NCBI GenBank assembly: GCA_048550035.1
Contig: JBLYYQ010000053.1
Location: 1-17,493 of the forward strand
Direction: 5' to 3'
Length of the DNA stretch: 17,493 nucleotides
Source of the DNA: JBLYYQ01 sp048550035
GTDB lineage: Bacteria > Nitrospinota_A > UBA7883 > JBLYYQ01
The notes under the pieces were generated by a model. The model saw nothing but the letters and a program-made list of their open reading frames with translations. It was not told where the DNA came from and did no database searches. Of the stretch, positions 12,955 to 17,493 are shown piece by piece; position 1 is the first letter of the stretch, and the number at the start of each line of letters is the position of its first letter. Both the position numbers and the translations under genes were made by a program.

Positions 12955-14688
12955 GTGATTAAACATAATGATTTAACTATTAGATTCGGGGGCGAAGGGG
13001 GCGAAGGGATCATATCATCAGGAGATATGGTTGCTCAGGCTGCAGCTAAATCAGGATTAGAAGTGCTGACATTTAAAACCTTCCCAGCTGAGATCAAAGG
13101 TGGATATGCGATGTATCAGGTACGATTTTCGAAAGATCAAATCTTATCTGAAGGATCAAGTTTCCAAGCGCTAGTTGCATTTAACAAAGAAGCGCTAGAG
13201 GTAAATCGTTCGTCGCTTGCCAAAGGGAGTGCGCTTGTTTATGACTACCCTGGAGGCGATATCGAAGAGGAACAAAAAATTGATGGTGTCTTTTGCTACC
13301 CTGTTCCGATGTCAAAGATCGCAAAAGAACTAGGGTCGTATCGTGCTAAAAACATGGTTTCGATGGGAGCGGTTACTACACTTTTCGAACTGCCACTAGA
13401 TTCTATTATAGATACAATTAATCAGAAATTTGCTCGGAAAGGTGAGAAAGTTGTTGAGCTCAATTTGCGAGGAGTTGCTGCGGGTAAAAAGTATGTAGAA
13501 GAGAATTTGACTAAATCTGATCCATTTAGGATGAGTAGTGGTAGTCCAAAAGGGAATGAGATTATAATTTCAGGTAACGATGCTGTAGGACTAGGAGCAT
13601 TACTTGGAGGCTGCTCATTTTTTTCAGCATATCCTATAACACCTGCAACAGAGGTTGCCAACTTTTTGTCTAAACATCTACCAAAGACTGGTGGTGACTT
13701 AGTTCAGGCAGAAGATGAAATAGCATCATTGGCAAATGTGATAGGAGCCTCATTTGGCGGAGCAAAGTCTATGACTTCAACTTCCGGACCAGGACTTTCA
13801 CTAATGCAAGAGCTGATCGGATTGGCATCAATGATGGAATTGCCAGTTGTCATCTGTGATGTCCAGCGAGGAGGTCCATCAACAGGTCTGCCAACAAAGC
13901 ATGAACAATCCGACCTGTTGCTAGCTGCACTAGGTTGCCATGGCGATGCGTCTAAAGTTGTTATTAGCCCTGAAGGTGTTGAAGATTGTGTATATCTTAC
14001 AATTGAAGCATTTAACATTGCAGAACATTATCAGATTCCTGTTATCATACTGTCTGATGGCTCACTAGGGTTTAGGACAGCATCAATTAAAGTGCCTGAT
14101 ACTTCCAAGATCAAACTAGAAAACCGAAAAGCGTGGGATGGTAACCTAAAGGGTTCCCCACGATTTTTGCGATATGAACATACAGAATCTTCAATTTCCC
14201 CTGTCAGTGCCCCAGGAATGGTAGGAGGTGCATATATCTCAACAGGACTAGAACATGGCGAAGATTCTGCACCTAAATACAGCGCTCAAAACCATGTTGA
14301 TATGATTGATAAGCGGTTTAATAAATTAAATGACATTGAGGATTATTTCCAAGATACTGAATCAGATTGTGAAGATGGAGCATCGGTTGGGATTATCTGC
14401 TTTGGATCAACCATTGGAGTTGTGAGAGAAGCTGTTTCACTTGCTCGAGAGGAAGGGGTAAAGGTTTCATCAATTTACCCAAAACTTATCTGGCCATTAC
14501 CGATGAAAGCATTAGAAAGCTTTATCAATTCACACGATAAAATTTTGATTCCAGAGGTAAATGCACAAGGTCAATTAGCAGCTTTAATAAAGACAAAAAT
14601 AAACTTCAACCCTATTAGTTATACAATTTACGGCGGACTACCATTCACGCCAAATATGATTTTAGAAAAAATTAAGGAGGTCCAATAA
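12955..14688 (+). CDS. korA: 2-oxoglutarate:ferredoxin oxidoreductase, fused gamma-alpha subunit
   Basis: A 577-residue fused OFOR subunit. Residues 1-185 are the gamma domain (RFGGEGGEGI at 10-19, FPAEIKGGY at 43-51), and residues 200-577 the alpha part, with the substrate loop SAYPITPATE (224-233). Further on come QAEDEIASLANVIGA, TSTSGPGLSLMQE, the VQRGGPSTGLPT segment and a C-terminal transketolase-C-like domain. With KorB it catalyses reversible oxidative decarboxylation of 2-oxoglutarate to succinyl-CoA with ferredoxin. YPITP is the alpha motif of the broad 2-oxoacid class, so the substrate is assigned from the sucCD neighbourhood. The start is GTG at 12955, five bases after AAGGGGA. 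It lies 38 bases after sucD and shares one base with korB. No ferredoxin-like delta gene is in the operon. Confidence 0.93.
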   Translation: MIKHNDLTIRFGGEGGEGIISSGDMVAQAAAKSGLEVLTFKTFPAEIKGGYAMYQVRFSKDQILSEGSSFQALVAFNKEALEVNRSSLAKGSALVYDYPGGDIEEEQKIDGVFCYPVPMSKIAKELGSYRAKNMVSMGAVTTLFELPLDSIIDTINQKFARKGEKVVELNLRGVAAGKKYVEENLTKSDPFRMSSGSPKGNEIIISGNDAVGLGALLGGCSFFSAYPITPATEVANFLSKHLPKTGGDLVQAEDEIASLANVIGASFGGAKSMTSTSGPGLSLMQELIGLASMMELPVVICDVQRGGPSTGLPTKHEQSDLLLAALGCHGDASKVVISPEGVEDCVYLTIEAFNIAEHYQIPVIILSDGSLGFRTASIKVPDTSKIKLENRKAWDGNLKGSPRFLRYEHTESSISPVSAPGMVGGAYISTGLEHGEDSAPKYSAQNHVDMIDKRFNKLNDIEDYFQDTESDCEDGASVGIICFGSTIGVVREAVSLAREEGVKVSSIYPKLIWPLPMKALESFINSHDKILIPEVNAQGQLAALIKTKINFNPISYTIYGGLPFTPNMILEKIKEVQ

Positions 14689-15566
14689 TGGATGATGCAA
14701 CTCTTTCGGTCCCATTAAAAGCCAAAGATTATAAATCAGAAGTGCCACCTACTTGGTGTCCTGGGTGTGGCGATTATGGAGTGCTAAACGCAACACTAAA
14801 AGCATTTGTTAAGCTGGAGCTAGATATTAATAAGACTGCTTTAGTTTCAGGAATTGGCTGTTCATCCCGTTTCCCATATTTTGTCAAGACTTATGGGATG
14901 CATACAGCGCATGGACGAGCATTGCCTGTTGCTGCAGGGTTGAAGGTTGCAAGACCTGATCAGGAAGTTATCGTTTTTGGTGGTGATGGTGATGGATTTT
15001 CAATAGGTGGCGGTCATGTGCCACATATTGCAAGGAAAAACACTGATATAACCTATGTATGCATGGACAATGCGATATATGGATTAACTAAAGGACAGAT
15101 GTCGCCAACTTCCCAACTTGGGATGATTACATCTACGACCCCTTATGGTGTTCCTGATCGACCGATGAATACATTAATGTTAGTATTGTCATATGGTGCT
15201 ACTTTTGTTGCACAAGGTTTTAGCTCAGAAGGTGCTAAGTTGACTGATATAATAGCCAAAGCGATTGAACATAAAGGATTTTCATTCGTAAATATTATTT
15301 CACCTTGTCCAACATTTAATCTAATCAACACCCATGAATCATATAAGGGCAATATAGTTTCAGTTCCAGAAAGTCACAAAGTTGATGATCTAATAGGAGC
15401 AATTAAGCTTGCTAATGATTTTGTAGGTGGCGAAAAGATTATGACCGGTATCTATTATCAGAATCAGCGAGAAACATTAGTTGATAGGTTGCAAGTTATC
15501 AAGGAAAAAGCTGGCAGTTCTGCTGATTTTGACATCAATACTGTTATAGATGGATATAGACCGTAA
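14688..15566 (+). CDS. korB: 2-oxoglutarate:ferredoxin oxidoreductase beta subunit
   Basis: A 292-residue OFOR beta subunit binding thiamine diphosphate and one [4Fe-4S] cluster. The cluster cysteines expected for the family are all present: C24 and C27 (TWCPGCGDYG), C58 (GIGCSSR) and C207 (SPCPTFN). The thiamine diphosphate/Mg motif starts GGDGDGFSIGG (98-108) and reaches N128 in DNAIYGLTKGQMSPTS. H72 and H75 in YGMHTAHGRALP are also family residues. AAGGAGG lies seven bases before the ATG, and the A of that ATG is the last base of the korA stop, so translation is coupled. The beta subunit ends without an added ferredoxin domain; electrons must pass to a free ferredoxin encoded elsewhere. 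Confidence 0.95.
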   Translation: MDDATLSVPLKAKDYKSEVPPTWCPGCGDYGVLNATLKAFVKLELDINKTALVSGIGCSSRFPYFVKTYGMHTAHGRALPVAAGLKVARPDQEVIVFGGDGDGFSIGGGHVPHIARKNTDITYVCMDNAIYGLTKGQMSPTSQLGMITSTTPYGVPDRPMNTLMLVLSYGATFVAQGFSSEGAKLTDIIAKAIEHKGFSFVNIISPCPTFNLINTHESYKGNIVSVPESHKVDDLIGAIKLANDFVGGEKIMTGIYYQNQRETLVDRLQVIKEKAGSSADFDINTVIDGYRP

Positions 15567-15599
15567 AGGTTTAGCACTTAATATAGGAAAGTCTTATAT

Positions 15600-16022
15600 A
15601 TGTCACAAACATTAGCGTTAATTAAACCTGATGCGGTAGCACGTAATTTGATAGGAAAAATTATTGACCGTATAGAGTCTAACAACTTTAAAATAGTTGC
15701 GATGAAGCTACTTAAATTATCTAAGGACGAGGCAGAGCAGTTTTATATTGTTCATAAGTCTCGTCCATTTTATGGTGAGCTAACTGACTACATGAGCTCT
15801 GGTGAGTTAGTTGCAATGGTTATCGAAAAAGCTAACGCCCAAGAAGATTGGCGTACTTTAATCGGCGCAACTAACCCAAAAGAGGCTAAAGCAGGGACAC
15901 TCCGTAATGAATTTGCGATTGATGTTGAAAAGAACTCGTTACATGGCTCAGACTCAGATGAAAACGCGCAGATTGAGATAGCCTACTTTTTTTCTAAATT
16001 AGAGCTGGTTGATAGAGGTTAA
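15600..16022 (+). CDS. ndk: Nucleoside diphosphate kinase
   Basis: A 140-residue Ndk, typical length, transferring the gamma phosphate of ATP to other nucleoside diphosphates through a phosphohistidine. It opens with TLALIKPDAVARNLIG (K9 is the conserved phosphate contact). It has FYIVHKSRPFYGELTDYMSSG, then GATNPKEAKAGTLRN, and the active-site NSLHGSDSDENA with catalytic H115. AGGAAAG at 15585-15591 lies eight bases before the ATG. It follows korB by 33 bases and closes the operon. Pairing with succinyl-CoA synthetase fits the known physical and functional link between the two enzymes, and would let the synthetase work with ATP or GTP pools interchangeably. Confidence 0.97.
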   Translation: MSQTLALIKPDAVARNLIGKIIDRIESNNFKIVAMKLLKLSKDEAEQFYIVHKSRPFYGELTDYMSSGELVAMVIEKANAQEDWRTLIGATNPKEAKAGTLRNEFAIDVEKNSLHGSDSDENAQIEIAYFFSKLELVDRG

Positions 16023-16035
16023 GTAAAGCAGACTG

Positions 16036-16080
16036 TCTAGCTTTTTGTAGTACCACTTTTGTATCGCTAAGAAAGCTAGA
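16036..16080 (+). terminator. Long-stem hairpin after ndk
   Basis: TCTAGCTTT (16036-16044) is perfectly complementary to AAAGCTAGA (16072-16080); one wobble and one more pair extend the stem to 11, with a loop of 23 bases. It starts 14 bases after the ndk stop. No T tract follows on the + strand, so it may be a 3' stabilising hairpin, a factor-assisted terminator, or an operator between the two transcription units. Confidence 0.45.
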
Positions 16081-16202
16081 TGACTTAAGTTGTTGAAAAT
16101 GATCTGAACTTTCCTTATTTCAAGCTACAGATCGACGAGGTTTTAACTTTCACATAACTCTTTGATATTATTGAGAGTTTAAATTTAGAAGGGAAGGCAA
16201 GG
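16081..16202. promoter_or_regulatory. Leader region of the sulfide:quinone oxidoreductase gene
   Basis: No gene is seen. Weak promoter candidates are TTGAAA (16093-16098), 16 bp, TTATTT (16115-16120), and TTTAAC (16142-16147), 18 bp, TATTAT (16166-16171). A ribosome-binding site GAAGGGAAGGCAAGG lies just before the ATG at 16203. Neither promoter is convincing on sequence alone. Confidence 0.25.
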
Positions 16203-17493
16203 ATGAAGAGTTTAGTAATTTTAGGCGGTGGCACTGGCGGTACGATTTTATCCAACCTATTAAGTAAAAAGCTCAATTTGCAAGAGTGGAGCATAAAAGT
16301 AATAGATAGCGCAAAAGAGCATGTCTACCAACCGGGCTTAGTATTTTTACCATTTGCACTGTATGGCTATAAAAGTGCGGCTGACATCACAAAGCCTGCT
16401 GGGTTTAATGTTTCACCTGAGGCTACTTATATATCAGAAAATATCAAGTCAGTAGATACAAGCAAAAAAGAGGTTATCACCGATGAAGGGAATCATAGAT
16501 ACGATATACTGATCTTTGCACTTGGGGCAGAGATGGTAACGAGTGAAGTTTCAGGATTGGATGAGGCTATTGCATCAAAAAATGCCTACTGCTTTTATAC
16601 ACTCGAGAGTGGATTGGAATGCCAAACAGGGTTAAGAGATTTCAAAGGTGGTAATTTGGTAATAAATCTTGCAGATATGCCTGTTAAATGTCCGGTTGCT
16701 CCGATCGAGTTCATTTTTCTGATGGACTATTATCTTCATTTAAGAGGTATTCGCGAGAAAACAAGAATAATTTTTACAACTCCATTAACAGGAGCGTTTA
16801 CAAAACCGTTAGCGTCCAAGGTATTTGGTGAGATTGCAAAAGCTAAAGGGATTGAGATTGTTCCAAACTTTCAGATTAAAGAGGTAGATGGGGCGAATAA
16901 AAAGATCCATTCCTATACGGAGCAGAGCATTGATTATGACCTGTTAGTAAGTATTCCACCTAATATAGGCTCTAATGTAATAGATGACGCAGGGTTAGGG
17001 GATGGATTAGGATTTATAGAAGTCGACAATCATACTCTAAAATCTAAGAAAGCGGATGATATATTTGCAATTGGGGATAACACCTCAGTTCCGACTTCGA
17101 AAGCTGGCTCTGTTACCCACTTTGAGTCAGAGGTATTGGTAGAAAATATTATACGCCATATCAGAGGAGCAGAGCTTAACCCTGCCTATGATGGTCACTC
17201 TAACTGTTTTATCGAATCAGGCTTCAAGAAGGCATTGCTGATAGATTTTAACTATACAATAGAGCCACTGCCTGGCAAATTTCCAATCCCGGTTGTAGGT
17301 CCATTCTCGCTACTAAAAGAGAGTAGAATTAACCATATAGGGAAAATGATGTTCAGAGAGCTTTATTGGAACCATCTCTTGAAAGGGACAATACCGGGTG
17401 AAAGCCTTGGCTGGTCGTCGGATAAGGCCATGGCCACCGCCGAGAATGTACTGACCAAATATAAAAATAATATCGACGCTTTCATCTGCAACA
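16203..17493 (+). CDS. sqr: Sulfide:quinone oxidoreductase-like flavoprotein, 3' end cut by window
   Basis: 430 codons are open to the window end with no stop reached. The protein begins with the FAD-binding loop ILGGGTGGT (residues 6-14). It then shows HVYQPGLVFLPF (40-51), LIFALGAE (103-110), and NLADMPVKCPVAPIEF (155-170) with catalytic-type C163. Next are TPLTGAFTKPLAS (193-205), the second FAD motif IFAIGDNTSVPTSKAG (287-302) and HSNCFIESG (332-340) with C335. C130 lies 33 residues before C163, close to the spacing of the third active-site cysteine in known SQRs, but may be fortuitous. The family binds FAD on the membrane surface, oxidises sulfide to polysulfide or sulfur and reduces quinone. 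A related flavocytochrome c or an SQR-like enzyme of other specificity is possible. The start is the ATG following AAGGCAAGG; a 180-bp gap sets it apart from ndk. Confidence 0.85.
   Translation, partial: MKSLVILGGGTGGTILSNLLSKKLNLQEWSIKVIDSAKEHVYQPGLVFLPFALYGYKSAADITKPAGFNVSPEATYISENIKSVDTSKKEVITDEGNHRYDILIFALGAEMVTSEVSGLDEAIASKNAYCFYTLESGLECQTGLRDFKGGNLVINLADMPVKCPVAPIEFIFLMDYYLHLRGIREKTRIIFTTPLTGAFTKPLASKVFGEIAKAKGIEIVPNFQIKEVDGANKKIHSYTEQSIDYDLLVSIPPNIGSNVIDDAGLGDGLGFIEVDNHTLKSKKADDIFAIGDNTSVPTSKAGSVTHFESEVLVENIIRHIRGAELNPAYDGHSNCFIESGFKKALLIDFNYTIEPLPGKFPIPVVGPFSLLKESRINHIGKMMFRELYWNHLLKGTIPGESLGWSSDKAMATAENVLTKYKNNIDAFICN

Noticed and set aside
12982..13006. Repeated GGGGGCGAA string at the start of korA, looking like another tandem duplication
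   Set aside because: The encoded GGEGGEG corresponds to the normal FGGxGGxG motif of the gamma domain, so it is family sequence rather than a slippage event.
17400..17493. GC-richer codon use near the end of the SQR-like gene as a sign of recent transfer or fusion
   Set aside because: The stretch is under 100 bases, the frame is intact, and the window ends there; not enough sequence to support a claim.

Overview
The window comes from an AT-rich Gram-negative bacterium, judged from lipoprotein and Sec signal peptides, a periplasmic binding-protein transporter and a membrane quinone-linked oxidoreductase. No rRNA or other marker fixes the phylum. The 2-oxoglutarate:ferredoxin oxidoreductase beside succinyl-CoA synthetase, with a sulfide:quinone oxidoreductase next to them, suggests an anaerobic or microaerobic sulfur-linked metabolism of the kind seen in delta-proteobacteria-like lineages. 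That assignment is weak inference.

Region 1 (1-2890) is a tandem array of three related lipoprotein genes on the + strand. The first is cut by the window edge, the second has three copies of a ~125-residue four-cysteine domain, and the third has one copy. The repeat includes more than the coding sequence. The upstream leader (a putative promoter with two 12-bp iterated sites) and the downstream hairpin are also copied, so gene plus flanks behave as a duplicating cassette. I do not recognise the domain family.

Region 2 (2893-4151, - strand) is a two-gene unit: a Cas4/RecB-type PD-(D/E)XK nuclease with a complete four-cysteine set, then a small four-helix membrane protein starting at a TTG that overlaps the nuclease stop codon. 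No cas genes or CRISPR array are present.

Region 3 (4384-10684, + strand) looks like one nine-gene operon with overlapping or very short junctions: ridA, yicC, gmk, a CobO-type cob(I)alamin adenosyltransferase, a BtuF-BtuD-BtuC-like ABC transporter, a small ArsP_1-like permease and a VOC-family protein. The cobO gene carries a perfect 54-bp in-frame tandem duplication that doubles its Walker A P-loop. The next gene has a 15-bp tandem duplication at its signal-peptide cleavage region.

Region 4 (10872-16022, + strand) is a central-carbon operon: sucC, sucD, korA, korB, ndk. Together these interconvert succinate, succinyl-CoA and 2-oxoglutarate using ATP, CoA, CO2 and ferredoxin, either oxidatively or in the reductive TCA direction; ndk balances nucleoside triphosphates. 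Region 5 (16203 to the end) is a sulfide:quinone oxidoreductase-like flavoprotein cut by the right edge.

The observations most worth a second look are the lipoprotein cassette array with its capped C-terminal units and iterated sites, the duplicated P-loop in cobO, the ~120-bp difference flanked by direct repeats between two lipoprotein spacers, and the stand-alone Cas4-like nuclease.
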